A stretch of DNA of 64,000 bases from Ancylothrix sp. D3o (GTDB lineage: Bacteria > Cyanobacteriota > Cyanobacteriia > Cyanobacteriales > Oscillatoriaceae). The stretch is taken from positions 124,001-188,000 of the forward strand of contig NZ_JAMXEX010000006.1 in NCBI RefSeq assembly GCF_025370775.1, given 5' to 3'. Position numbers and translations under genes: made by a program. The notes under the pieces are model-generated. The model was given only the letters and a program-made list of their open reading frames with translations, was not told the origin of the DNA and ran no database searches. This document shows positions 18,930-28,030 of this stretch, one piece after another; position 1 is the stretch's first letter, and each line of letters starts with the position of its first letter.

Positions 18930-20045
18930 ATGACGAACACAGAAGTTTTATTTCTAAACACTGAATTAGAAATACCAGGGCTGCCAGTAAAGCCACCAAC
19001 ACCTCCCAATTACGAAAAAGCAGAGCAGCAATTTATAAGCCTGTTAGAAATGGAGGACTTAGACAACAAAGTCACCGAACAAAGCGCCCTTATAAGTGAC
19101 TTTGAAAACAGCATCGATTATGCCATTCAAGCCGCTTATCAGCCGCCGCTTTGTGAAGAAGCAGCGCACCTTTTTTTAATGCGGATATTATACCAAATCA
19201 ACCGGCTTAACCTCTTTTGGTATGACGATTTGCAGAACTACAAAAACGAACGCTCCCTCTATTTACGAAAAATCCGTGACCAAATCGAGGAACCTTGGCA
19301 AGCCTGGGAATTATCCCAAATGGATGTCGAATCAATCAAAAAACTCGATGTCAAACAAGCCTTAATTGAACGCTACGAATATGACTTAAACCCACCCCTC
19401 AGCCAAGAAAGCCGGTTTATGCGTGAACGCATGAGTTTAACCGGCTATCGGCATCTTTTATCTATCGCCTCCTTTGACGGTTTAGTTGAAGCAAGCCGGC
19501 TATCTCGGATCATCGGCGGCGCCGCTAACGAAGTCCAAGCAACCCTTACCCGCGTACTTTTTGAAGAATATGGCGGCGGTCGTCTGCAACGCAAGCACTC
19601 CACCTTTTTTGCACAAATGTTAGCCGATCTCGGACTACATACCGAACCAGAAGCTTATTTTAATATCGTGCCGGCAGACATCCTCGCCTCGATTAATCAC
19701 AACTTCTTACTTACCGAAAGAAAACGCCATTTTCTCCGCTACAATGGCGGTCTTACTTACTTTGAAATAGCCGGCCCCGCCATTTACCAAACCTACCTCG
19801 TAGCCGCCCAACGTCTCGGACTATCTCAAGCAGCAATGGGCTACTGGGAACTACACATCAAAGAAGATGAACGTCATGGACAATGGATGCTTGAAAATGT
19901 CGCCCTTCCCCTAGCCGAAATGTATCCAAATGACGCTTGGGAATTAGTGCTGGGATACGACCAAGAAAAACAAATTGGCGAACGGGCCGCTAAAGCCGTA
20001 GTCCTCTCAATTCAAGACGCAGAAATGGCAGCATCTTCCACTTAA
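18930..20045 (+). CDS. Haem-oxygenase-like iron-containing redox enzyme (HDO type)
   Basis: A 371-residue soluble protein of the Haem_oxygenas_2 (PF14518) kind. Metal-ligand motifs of haem-oxygenase-like di-iron proteins are visible. EEYGGG at about 212-217 is followed by a His in RKHSTFF (about 223), and a second set HIKEDERHG (about 309-317) supplies His, acidic residue and His. Relatives include oxidases and decarboxylases acting on fatty acids or amino acids, but substrate cannot be read here. The gene is monocistronic: 213 bp separates it from the glycan operon and a strong terminator follows directly. The N-terminal 60 residues are acidic and poorly conserved-looking. ATG start; no clear Shine-Dalgarno. 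Confidence 0.82.
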   Translation: MTNTEVLFLNTELEIPGLPVKPPTPPNYEKAEQQFISLLEMEDLDNKVTEQSALISDFENSIDYAIQAAYQPPLCEEAAHLFLMRILYQINRLNLFWYDDLQNYKNERSLYLRKIRDQIEEPWQAWELSQMDVESIKKLDVKQALIERYEYDLNPPLSQESRFMRERMSLTGYRHLLSIASFDGLVEASRLSRIIGGAANEVQATLTRVLFEEYGGGRLQRKHSTFFAQMLADLGLHTEPEAYFNIVPADILASINHNFLLTERKRHFLRYNGGLTYFEIAGPAIYQTYLVAAQRLGLSQAAMGYWELHIKEDERHGQWMLENVALPLAEMYPNDAWELVLGYDQEKQIGERAAKAVVLSIQDAEMAASST

Positions 20046-20049
20046 TTAA

Positions 20050-20078
20050 AAACCCGGTTCCTTATAGGAACCGGGTTT
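20050..20078. terminator. Bidirectional Rho-independent terminator
   Basis: AAACCCGGTTCC and GGAACCGGGTTT form a perfect 12-bp stem with loop TTATA, flanked by A and T runs. It lies between the convergent iron-enzyme and methyltransferase genes. Confidence 0.9.
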
Positions 20079-20097
20079 TATAATCAGCTTTTAATCT

Positions 20098-20814
20098 TTA
20101 TAAAGCGGTCAAAAGATGCAGCAACTCACGAGAAACATCCACCACACCTTTACGCTGCTTCGTAAACAAAACACCAGCCAATAAATAAAGCCGTTCAGAA
20201 TAAAAAGCCTGATTATTTTGGCGCATTTCTGCAATTTGATTTCTCACCTTTGCTTCCGAACTATATTCCCCAAATGGCAAAGGCGAAATTGTAAAATTAG
20301 CAACCAAATAACCCTTTGATTTCGCATCCTCAATCAAACCAACTGGGTTAGAATAACTCGCAGCCAAAACCATCACATTTTTATAACCCAAATCAAGCAA
20401 TTTTTTTGTAACCGTAATGCCATCAGTTCCCCCATGTAATAACGGTTGATAAAGCTTATTATCACTAGCCGGCAAATAAGGAGGATTTGAAACCAAATAA
20501 TCCGCCGGCGGCTTTATAGACTCAAATAAACACTGATTATGAAGAATATATTGATGACTCAAACCCGCCTTAGCAATTTTTGCCTTTGCCACCTCACAAG
20601 CAAGCTTATTTAACTCATAGCCGTGAACTCGGCCCGTAAAATTTGTTTTGGACAACGCCTTAATTATCGGCATTCCATCCCCAGATCCAAATTCAACAAT
20701 AGACTGAGAATTCCCACAAGTATTTAAAACTAAAGACTCCATACAATAAGCATAAAAATCTGACTCTTCTGGACAAAAGAAAACATCCTTTGAGGCTGTT
20801 GTTGAGACAAACAT
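20098..20814 (-). CDS. Class I SAM-dependent methyltransferase (NPPY type)
   Basis: A protein of about 238 residues with a Rossmann methyltransferase core. The SAM-binding motif I is VEFGSGDGMP, the acidic end of strand 2 is HGYELN, and motif IV is VSNPPYLP. The NPPY motif occurs in enzymes that methylate amide or amino nitrogens (glutamine side chains, adenine, guanine). The target here is unknown. The ATG at 20814 is preferred to a TTG at 20835; neither has a clear Shine-Dalgarno. It converges on the iron-enzyme gene and has 360 bp of non-coding DNA upstream. Confidence 0.75.
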   Translation of the reverse strand: MFVSTTASKDVFFCPEESDFYAYCMESLVLNTCGNSQSIVEFGSGDGMPIIKALSKTNFTGRVHGYELNKLACEVAKAKIAKAGLSHQYILHNQCLFESIKPPADYLVSNPPYLPASDNKLYQPLLHGGTDGITVTKKLLDLGYKNVMVLAASYSNPVGLIEDAKSKGYLVANFTISPLPFGEYSSEAKVRNQIAEMRQNNQAFYSERLYLLAGVLFTKQRKGVVDVSRELLHLLTAL

Positions 20815-20835
20815 AAAACCATTTAATTTAGACAA

Positions 20836-21195
20836 CTAAACTTAACTTAAACTTCAAAAAATTAAGATACCTCTATCGTGAGTTGTATCATTATTAAAAC
20901 TTGAGGCTGCCTCACCGGCACCTTATTTTGGCCCCGCTTCAGTCAGCTTCATAAATTATGATTACTTCAAAACAATCTCATCTTTTAAAAAGATTATCCA
21001 GCGTTGTTTTCCTCTAAAGCTACAATTTAAAACCTCAACTCTAAAATATAAACCACCCCATTTTGTCATCCCTCAAAAGACTGAAAAAACCCTCATTTTC
21101 AGCCTAAATAAAATCACCCCACCCCAATTTCACCGGCCCAACTACAAGGAAGCCCCCCATAAAGATTTAGCACTTAACACCTCAAAACTTTACCC
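20836..21195. other. Gene-free stretch, 360 bp
   Basis: AT-rich DNA between two minus-strand genes. It must hold the methyltransferase promoter and the end of the DUF3318 transcript. I see no ORF, strong hairpin or repeat in it. Confidence 0.5.
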
Positions 21196-21804
21196 TTAGC
21201 GCTTCAGAGAATCAGGGACATCAACCGAAGACAAACCCGCCAGCATCCGCAAATTTTGACAGCGAATTAACTCCGTAAAATTCAACGCAGATCGCCCCTC
21301 AATTATTGCCACACTTTCAATTGCTTTCAACAAAAAACTGGCCGCATCCGTTGGCGAATAACCCCGTCTTTGCGCCACCCGAATTGCCTCTTCATCCGCC
21401 TGCAATTCCACTTGAGAACTGCGATTAGACCGCCAAATTTGCCCACCGGCAACCACACTCAACCCCCCCCCAACAATAGTACCCACCACATCCGCTTGTA
21501 CCAATTCCACCAAAGTCCCCACAATACCGGCAACAATTAATCCCTGATACAAATCAAACTTTAACCAGCGTATTTGACTCAACCAAATTGCACTTCGCAA
21601 CAACAATAAATCCCTTTGTTGCCCTGGCAATTCCCGCCACAAATCGAAATTAATTAAAATTGGTCTTTCCGCCGCCCAAGGCATCGGAAATTTCGTTTCA
21701 ATGACCACCTTTTGCTGCTTGGAATTAACAATTTTTGTCCGCATTCGACTTGAAGCCGGTAATAAATCTAATAATCTTTGAATTTCTGAGTCTTGATCAA
21801 TCAT
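21196..21804 (-). CDS. DUF3318 domain protein
   Basis: A 202-residue protein of the cyanobacterial DUF3318 family. It starts MIDQDSEIQRLLDLLPASSRM; a hydrophobic stretch (YQGLIVAGIVGTLVELV, then VVGTIVGGGLSVVAG) at about 100-135 probably makes one or two membrane helices. A C-terminal helix contains ELQADEEAIRVAQRRGYSP, reminiscent of the third-ligand helix of M48-type metalloproteases, but no HEXXH is present. Function unknown. The ATG has AAGGAATT upstream. It lies downstream of the nucleoside transporter on the same strand, separated by the repeat pair at 21834-21939. Confidence 0.75.
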   Translation of the reverse strand: MIDQDSEIQRLLDLLPASSRMRTKIVNSKQQKVVIETKFPMPWAAERPILINFDLWRELPGQQRDLLLLRSAIWLSQIRWLKFDLYQGLIVAGIVGTLVELVQADVVGTIVGGGLSVVAGGQIWRSNRSSQVELQADEEAIRVAQRRGYSPTDAASFLLKAIESVAIIEGRSALNFTELIRCQNLRMLAGLSSVDVPDSLKR

Positions 21805-21833
21805 AATTCCTTGGTGGATAAAGTTAATAAATT

Positions 21834-21939
21834 AACCGCAGATAAACGCAGATAAACGCGGATGAAGAGGAGATGTTTTATCGTTAAAGTAAACAAGTTA
21901 TTTGTGTTTATCTGCGTTTATTTGCGTTCATCTGCGGTT
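21834..21939. repeat. Inverted pair of dispersed CCGCAGAT repeats
   Basis: A plus-oriented copy (21834-21863) and a minus-oriented copy (21910-21939) of the 30-bp decamer element face each other across 46 bp. They differ by a few bases, so a transcript could form a stem of nearly 30 bp. The element lies between two minus-strand genes and may act as a terminator or RNA-stability element. Confidence 0.8.
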
Positions 21940-21958
21940 TTTAATTCCCCCTTACTTA

Positions 21959-23491
21959 TCACCTTTTCACCGGCACTTTTGGCGTTTTATTCGCTTCAGG
22001 CGTTGCTTTTGGTGTTGCTGCCGGTGTTGCTACCGGTGGCGGTGGCGGCGTAGTTTGTTCTTGCTGCACCGGCGCCGCTTTCTGCCCTAAAATACTCGCA
22101 TCACCATTATCATAAACCCCCGCAATACAAGCAATCATCAAAGTTGCCAAAGTCCCAATAAATAAAGCCTTCCAACCCAACTCAGAAATATCCTTACGTC
22201 GAGACGGAATTAAAGCAATTGTACCACCCACAAAAATACCCACCGAAGCCAAATGAGCAAACCCAGAAAGCGCATAACTCACAATCAAAACTGTTCTCTC
22301 ACTCACCAACCCATTTTTAGCAGCTTCTGCTAATGCTTGATAAGGCGGAATTGCCGTTTCTAAAAGCCGGCGGCCAATAATCACTGAAGCGATCCAAGAC
22401 TCCTCAAAAGGCACACCCGTTAACAAAGTCAAAGGATAAAATAACGCCCCTTGAATATTTGCTAAAGTCAGCAATTTAAAAATACTCCCTATCGGTGCCG
22501 GCAACGCCGCCAAAGCCGCAAAAATTTGATTAATTAAAGAAACCAACCCCACAATCAAAATCAACACCGCCGCTATCGAAACCGCCATTTTTACCCCTTC
22601 CAAAGCCCCCAAAATGGCAGCATCCAAAGGACTCACTCGCTGAATCGGTTCACCCATAGCCGTTTCTTTTGCCATCAGTTCTTCTTTTTCTTCTAAATCT
22701 TCCCCATCAAAATCTGTGCCGGTGTAATCTTTTGATCGGCGTTTCGTAATTTTTTCCTCTTCAGGAATTCCCCCAGCCGTTACCGGCGTTTCTGTTTCAG
22801 GCACCAAAATTTTTGACAACACAAAACAAGCCGGTATCGCCATAATAGAAGCCGACACCAAATGCCCTAAAATATTTGGAAACACCGGCCTCAAATAACT
22901 AACATAAATTGCCAAAGTCGAAGAAGCCGCCGTCCCAAAACAACAAGCCAAAATCGCACAAAGTTCGCTGCGAGTCATCTTCGGCAAATAAGGTTTCACC
23001 ACAATTGCCGCCTCAATTCCCACAAAAATATTCGCCGCCCCACTCAGCGCTTCTGCCCCACTTAAACCCATAACTTTATAAAAAACCTTAGCGAAAACAT
23101 TGGTAATTACTTGAATCACCCCAATATTTTCTAGCAAAGCCATTAAACCAGAAAAGAAAACCACCGTCGGCAACGCCCGAAACGCAAAAATATAACCTAA
23201 ATTCACAGCAGCCGGCCTGGTTGGTAACGGCACAATATTGCTACCAAAAACAAAATTAGCACCCGTATCTGCTGCCAAAAACACACCATCCAGCAAACTA
23301 CTAAAACCTTGCAACAAATCTCGCGTAATTGGAACCCGAAAAACAAAAGCCCCTAAAATTAATTGCAAAGCAATACCCGAAATAATCACACGCCAGGGAA
23401 TAATGCGCCGGTGTTCAGAAAACAACCATGCAATCGCGCACAAACCAAAAATGCCGAGAAACGAGATAAGGTTATACATCAAAGGAGGCAT
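21959..23491 (-). CDS. Concentrative nucleoside transporter (NupC/CNT family)
   Basis: A 510-residue inner-membrane symporter for nucleosides. Family motifs include FAFRALPTVVFFSGLMALLENIG, GAEALSGAANIFVGIEAAI and FGTAASSTLAIYVSYL, with about ten helices. A charged cytoplasmic loop of about 60 residues (TGTDFDGEDLEEKEELMAKE region) interrupts the middle. The C-terminal tail is Pro/Ala/Thr rich (TPPPPPVATPAATPKAT), an unusual low-complexity end. I chose ATG 23491, which has GAGGA about 10 nt upstream, over TTG 23500. The driving ion (proton or sodium) is not readable. The gene is divergent from the small zinc-ribbon gene. Confidence 0.9.
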   Translation of the reverse strand: MPPLMYNLISFLGIFGLCAIAWLFSEHRRIIPWRVIISGIALQLILGAFVFRVPITRDLLQGFSSLLDGVFLAADTGANFVFGSNIVPLPTRPAAVNLGYIFAFRALPTVVFFSGLMALLENIGVIQVITNVFAKVFYKVMGLSGAEALSGAANIFVGIEAAIVVKPYLPKMTRSELCAILACCFGTAASSTLAIYVSYLRPVFPNILGHLVSASIMAIPACFVLSKILVPETETPVTAGGIPEEEKITKRRSKDYTGTDFDGEDLEEKEELMAKETAMGEPIQRVSPLDAAILGALEGVKMAVSIAAVLILIVGLVSLINQIFAALAALPAPIGSIFKLLTLANIQGALFYPLTLLTGVPFEESWIASVIIGRRLLETAIPPYQALAEAAKNGLVSERTVLIVSYALSGFAHLASVGIFVGGTIALIPSRRKDISELGWKALFIGTLATLMIACIAGVYDNGDASILGQKAAPVQQEQTTPPPPPVATPAATPKATPEANKTPKVPVKR

Positions 23492-23780
23492 GAAATTCAA
23501 TCCTCGTGCTGGTTGACAGAAGAAAAACCCTTAGCCTGCGTGAGTGCCATCTGTGTCTCACTTCAACTCGATGCACCGGCAACGACACCACCCAGACCAT
23601 AAAAGAATAACCAAAATTGAGACAATGTAATAGGACAATCGTTCTAAAATAGTTAAGTAACAGACAATTTTCTCGCAATCTTAACATTTTGTAAACTACT
23701 CCACTCAAATTCCACCCCTATGCACGAACCGGCCTCAAATCGGTGATAATCATTATGAATAAATCGAGGAATTTCAGGAC

Positions 23781-24041
23781 ATGGATGCTTTTGAGCTAAA
23801 CCCGCCTGAGTGGACAAACAAAGCCATTCATGCCAGCGACTTCTCCTGCCCCAGATGCAAAGCAACTTCAATGCAAGCCGTGCAAGTTTGGATTAACCGA
23901 CGTTCCCCCGTCTACACCGAAGATCACCGCCGCAAATGGCAAGAATTTTATGAATGTAACTGTGGTTCTGCCTGGTGGGCTTGGAGTAGTGAACGCCCCC
24001 CCTCTCCCTTGTGCCCACCCGATGAATTAGACGAATTTTGA
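23781..24041 (+). CDS. Small zinc-ribbon-like conserved protein (86 aa)
   Basis: An 86-residue protein starting MDAFELNPPEWTNKAIHAS. Two cysteine pairs, CPRC near residue 23 and CNCG near residue 59, are spaced as in a zinc ribbon. Tryptophans cluster after the second pair (AWWAWSSE). It ends in an acidic tail. I know similar small proteins in cyanobacteria but no function. It stands alone, divergent from the nucleoside transporter and convergent with the histidine kinase. Confidence 0.7.
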   Translation: MDAFELNPPEWTNKAIHASDFSCPRCKATSMQAVQVWINRRSPVYTEDHRRKWQEFYECNCGSAWWAWSSERPPSPLCPPDELDEF

Positions 24042-24119
24042 TGCTTAATAATTGTGGTTTTTTCTTTCTTTTCAACACATCCCCCTCATTGCCGACCGGC
24101 AGTTTTTGATTGTTTTGCC

Positions 24120-26054
24120 TTAACAATTACCCCGGAATTTCGGCGAAATTGGAATCTCAATCACAAATTCAGCCCCCTCTCCCGGTGCCGAATTACACAT
24201 CAAATTTCCTCCGTGTTTTTCCACCACAATTTGATAACTAATCGACATCCCCAAACCCGTACCTTTCCCCACCGGCTTCGTCGTAAAAAACAAATCAAAT
24301 AACCGCTTTCTCACTTCCTCACTCATCCCCATTCCATTATCAGCAATTCGGATTTTCACAAATTTGTCATCTTTCAAACTCGTGGAAATTTCAATTTGAG
24401 GAACGTAAATTTCTCGCTCATCATTTCTGAAACTTCCTCGGTTTTCTTGATTTTTATGGCACTCTCTTTGCCTTTCCTCCAGCGCATCAATTCCATTTGC
24501 CAAAATATTCATAAACACTTGATTCAGGGCACCGGCATAACACTCCACCAACGGCAACCCCCCATATTCTTTCACCACCTTAATTTCCCCCAAACTGCCT
24601 TTTGCCTTCAGCCGGTTCTGCAAAATCATCAATGTACTATCAATACCATCGTGAATATTTACCGGCTTCATTTCCGCCTCATCCATCCGTGAAAAATTCC
24701 GCAAATTTAACACAATATCGCCAATTCTCTCAGCCCCCACCGCCATCGAACCCAGTAATTTCGGAAAATCCTCCCTCAAAAACTCAAAATCAATCTCTTC
24801 TATCTTCTCTAAAATTTCAGAATTTGGTTTTGGATAGTGCTGCTGATAAACATTCACAAGTTCCAATAAATCTTTCATATACTTGTTTGCATGACAGAGA
24901 TTTGCATAAATAAAATTCACCGGATTATTAATTTCATGCGCTATCCCCGCCACCATTTGTCCCAAACATGACATTTTTTCTGTTTGCACCAATTGCGCCT
25001 GCGTTCGCTGCAACTCATAAAGCGTTTTTTGTAAATATTCCGTCTGCTCTCTCAACCGCGCTTCACTTTCTTTCAAAGCAATTTCTGCTTTCTTCCTTTC
25101 CGTAATATCAATACCCATCGCCAAAATAAAATCCAATTCCCCGTCTACTCGAAAAACCGGCCTGCTGTGCCATTCCACCAACAGTAACTTGCCATCTTTA
25201 GCCAGAATATGCGTTTCCCCAGAAACTTTTTCTTTAAACTTTATTAAACGCTCAAACTCCTCACAAACTTTCACCCTTTCCCCACTTCCCACCAACATCG
25301 ATAAATAATCTTGATTTTCTACTTCCTCCAGTGTGTAACCCAACGCCCCTAGCATCGCTTCATTAATCATCAAAATTTTTTTCTCTGCTGTCAGCGCCAT
25401 AAAAAAAGCCGGTGAAGCCTCCACCAACGTCTTAGTAAAATCTCTTTCTCGCCGCAAAGCATCCAGCGCCAATTTTCGCTCCGTTACATCCCGCAAAAGC
25501 ACCAAAAACGCAAGTTTTCCCTCCCATTTAGTCTCCACCACCCGCATTTCCGCTATCGCTTTTTCCCCATACCAGGGCTGAATATCCACTTGCAATTGCA
25601 CCACCCGCATTTTTGCATTTGCCGCATCCTTCCCCATCGGCAAAATATCTGTATTCATATCATAAGAACTATTTTCTATCACAAACTTTCCAAATAATTC
25701 TTTCCCTAAAACTTCACTAACTGAACAATTCAACAGCAATTCTGAGGCCGGATTTGCAAAACAAATTCTCCCCCCCTCATCAACAATAATAATACTATCA
25801 GCATTTTTATCAATAACATTCCGAAATCTCTCGTCCAGCACTTGCAACTCTTGCTGAGAGTTTCGCAATTCCTGCTTCATCTGATAAAAATCCAACGCCT
25901 GACGCAGAGAATCCACCAAATTACTACCAGATTGTACCTTTTGCCCCTCTACAAATTCCTTGGTGATGAAAGCCTTTTGCTCCTTCGTGTAGCCTCCCTC
26001 AACCGCCTTGATTCGCTTTGTTCTCAATTCCGTAATTTTCTTAACATTAACCAT
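24120..26054 (-). CDS. PAS-domain sensor histidine kinase
   Basis: A 644-residue soluble sensor kinase with no membrane helix. A basic N-terminus (residues 1-60) is followed by a coiled coil and two PAS domains (about 70-190 and 205-325; the second ends GIDITERKKAE). A second coiled coil leads to the dimerisation helix with phospho-acceptor His373 in GIAHEINNP. The ATPase domain has the N box MNILANGIDAL, G1 DNGMGMS, the F box LFDLFFTTK and G2 GTGLGMS. It autophosphorylates in response to an unknown cytoplasmic signal. No response regulator is adjacent, so its partner is elsewhere. The ATG has AAGGAG upstream. Confidence 0.92.
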   Translation of the reverse strand: MVNVKKITELRTKRIKAVEGGYTKEQKAFITKEFVEGQKVQSGSNLVDSLRQALDFYQMKQELRNSQQELQVLDERFRNVIDKNADSIIIVDEGGRICFANPASELLLNCSVSEVLGKELFGKFVIENSSYDMNTDILPMGKDAANAKMRVVQLQVDIQPWYGEKAIAEMRVVETKWEGKLAFLVLLRDVTERKLALDALRRERDFTKTLVEASPAFFMALTAEKKILMINEAMLGALGYTLEEVENQDYLSMLVGSGERVKVCEEFERLIKFKEKVSGETHILAKDGKLLLVEWHSRPVFRVDGELDFILAMGIDITERKKAEIALKESEARLREQTEYLQKTLYELQRTQAQLVQTEKMSCLGQMVAGIAHEINNPVNFIYANLCHANKYMKDLLELVNVYQQHYPKPNSEILEKIEEIDFEFLREDFPKLLGSMAVGAERIGDIVLNLRNFSRMDEAEMKPVNIHDGIDSTLMILQNRLKAKGSLGEIKVVKEYGGLPLVECYAGALNQVFMNILANGIDALEERQRECHKNQENRGSFRNDEREIYVPQIEISTSLKDDKFVKIRIADNGMGMSEEVRKRLFDLFFTTKPVGKGTGLGMSISYQIVVEKHGGNLMCNSAPGEGAEFVIEIPISPKFRGNC

Positions 26055-26565
26055 AACCCTTGTTCTCCTTCCAATATTTATCTCTACTCTTTCCCTAGTT
26101 AGTAACCAATATAGCTCTGCCTTGCTGTATCAATTATTACAACAACATTAAGACTTACATCGGCTTTTTTGACTTACTTAAAATTTACTCTATCTTAACC
26201 AAACCTTTCTTTTAACCCCCAACTTTTGCTTTTTATTTTATAGGAAATAATTAGCCCTCTTATAATTCTTCATAAATCTACATTTAAGCTGATTTTTGGT
26301 AGTCGTCAATACATTATTTGTAATCTCGAATACACTGTAATATTTTTTTAACTATTCTCATAAAAAATCCCAACTTCTGAGACTCTCCCCGATACCAACA
26401 GTTTTTAACCAGAAAAAAGCATAAGAGAACCTCAGAAAACTATTAAATATAAAATTGATTCACCCCATCGTCTGCAATTCCCACCTCAATGCCAGCCAAG
26501 CAAACAAAAAATCCCCCACCCCCCCGCTAAACTAAAAAAAGAAACCATAATCACACAAAATCCGC
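26055..26565. other. Gene-free divergent region, 510 bp
   Basis: Very AT-rich DNA between the divergent histidine kinase and DUF1350 genes; it should hold both promoters. I see no GTAN8TAC box, strong stem-loop or convincing ORF. Confidence 0.5.
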
Positions 26566-27336
26566 ATGGACGACTGGCAGGAAGTAGCAGGCAATTGGGT
26601 TTTAATTCCCCCACGCCCCACCGGCATCGTACACTTTCTCGGCGGTGCCTTCGTAGCCACCGCCCCCCAACTCACTTATCGCTGGTTACTCGAACAACTT
26701 CATCAACAAGGCTACGCCATCGTCGCCACCCCATTCATCAACACCCTTGATCACACCGCCATCGCCCGCGACGTCCTCTGGAGTTTCGAGCAAACCCTCA
26801 ACCGGCTCCAATCAACCCGCCTCATCCGCAAACAATACCTCCCCATCTATGGCGTAGGGCACAGCATGGGCTGCAAACTGCACCTCCTCATCGGCAGCTT
26901 ATTTGACATCGAACGCGCCGGCAATATCCTCATTTCCTTTAACAACTACCCCGCCTCCCGCGCCATCCCCCTCCTCGAACAAGTCTCCCCCTTCGTCTCC
27001 GTCGAGTTCACCCCATCCCCCAAAGAAACCGACACCATCATCTCCAAAGGCTACCAAGTCCGCCGCAACCTCCTCGTCAAATTTACCAACGACGACATCG
27101 ACCAAACTCTCACCCTCAACCAACTCCTGCAAGCCAAATTTCCAGGGATGGTATCGTTACAAACCATCACCGGCACCCACGTCACCCCCTTGGGTCAAGA
27201 TGTAAGCTGGCCGGTCGGTCAAGTTTTCACCCCCATCGACGCCATTGGCCAATGGTTCAAACAAGAAGCCTACCGCGACCTCAACAAGCTTAAACAAGAA
27301 ATCTGCCGGTGGCTCAACCCCCTCGGCTCCATCTGA
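26566..27336 (+). CDS. DUF1350 alpha/beta-hydrolase-like protein
   Basis: A 256-residue protein of the DUF1350 family, found in cyanobacteria and plastids. It has an alpha/beta-hydrolase look: HFLGGAFV as a possible oxyanion region and GVGHSMGC with Ser100 as a nucleophile elbow. NFHV-type ends are replaced by TGTHVTPLG, which may carry the catalytic His. No signal peptide or membrane helix. The substrate is unknown, possibly a lipid or ester. The gene is rich in C on the coding strand and its stop lies 11 bp from the convergent XRE-GrpE-like gene. Confidence 0.82.
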   Translation: MDDWQEVAGNWVLIPPRPTGIVHFLGGAFVATAPQLTYRWLLEQLHQQGYAIVATPFINTLDHTAIARDVLWSFEQTLNRLQSTRLIRKQYLPIYGVGHSMGCKLHLLIGSLFDIERAGNILISFNNYPASRAIPLLEQVSPFVSVEFTPSPKETDTIISKGYQVRRNLLVKFTNDDIDQTLTLNQLLQAKFPGMVSLQTITGTHVTPLGQDVSWPVGQVFTPIDAIGQWFKQEAYRDLNKLKQEICRWLNPLGSI

Positions 27337-27347
27337 CCAAAAAACCC

Positions 27348-27959
27348 CTAAACCACGCTCACTTTCGCCCGATAAAGCAACTTTTCCCCTTGCCGGTACC
27401 CCTGATAACGCACCTTTACCCGTTGTCCAGCCTCCGCACTACCTTCCATTAATTGATGCCGGTGAGGATCATACTCCACCTCTGCACCCACCGGCCCGAT
27501 CATCTCCACTCCCCACTCCTGCAACAACTGCTCAACCGGCCTCACCAACGGCAACAACCGAGTTGCAGGAATATCCGGTTTTTGTTGTACCGCATACGCC
27601 GCAGTCGGCCATTGCAACAACCAAGACTCAATTTTCTGTAACGTTTCTTCCCGAAAACTTTGCAACAAAACACTTTTCTGTTGCCCTAACTCTTCTTGCA
27701 GACGTTTATATTCACTTTCCCATTCCCCAACCGCTATCGATTTTACCGGCTCGCTCATTTCAAACACCGTCAACAATTCCCCCACCGACATCTGCAACGC
27801 CTTAGCAATTTTCTGTAAATTTTCCACCCGCATTTGCCCTATTTTCCCCCCCCGCAGTTGCTTAATTTGCCACTGAGAAACCCCAGCATTTTTTGCCAGT
27901 TCCCTAAAACTTGCAATTCCCGCCTGCTTCATCAAACTTTCTAATAATTCATTATTCAT
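27348..27959 (-). CDS. XRE helix-turn-helix protein with GrpE-like C-terminal domain
   Basis: A 203-residue protein. Residues about 1-65 form an XRE-type helix-turn-helix (FRELAKNAGVSQWQIKQLRGG, then LQKIAKALQMSVGELL). A coiled-coil helix follows (about 75-110, EYKRLQEELGQQKSVLLQSF). The last 60 residues resemble the beta domain of the nucleotide exchange factor GrpE: WGVEMIGPVGAEVEYDPHRH, then VRYQGYRQGEKLLYRAKV, aligning with the FDP-x-x-H and GY...RVLRPA features. It could link Hsp70 (DnaK) function to DNA binding, but that is inference. It converges on DUF1350 (11 bp) and lies downstream of dps after a terminator. Confidence 0.72.
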   Translation of the reverse strand: MNNELLESLMKQAGIASFRELAKNAGVSQWQIKQLRGGKIGQMRVENLQKIAKALQMSVGELLTVFEMSEPVKSIAVGEWESEYKRLQEELGQQKSVLLQSFREETLQKIESWLLQWPTAAYAVQQKPDIPATRLLPLVRPVEQLLQEWGVEMIGPVGAEVEYDPHRHQLMEGSAEAGQRVKVRYQGYRQGEKLLYRAKVSVV

Positions 27960-27982
27960 AGTTCATTATTCCTAAATATTAA

Positions 27983-28011
27983 AAACCGGATTCCTAAAAG
28001 AAACCCGGTTT
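27983..28011 (-). terminator. Terminator after dps
   Basis: Arms AAACCGG and CCGGTTT with partly paired inner bases and, on the minus strand, a following T run. It lies between the dps stop and the XRE-GrpE-like start. Confidence 0.7.
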
Positions 28012-28030
28012 CTGAAACAATCTAAAATCC

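Noticed and set aside
26899-27205. Gly/Asp-rich and Pro/Ser-rich ORFs inside DUF1350
   Set aside because: Shadow frames of the C-rich DUF1350 gene, which has clear motifs and full length.
27245-27805. 186-residue plus-strand ORF opposite the XRE-GrpE-like gene
   Set aside because: Very Pro/Thr-rich reverse-strand shadow; the minus-strand frame has recognisable domains.
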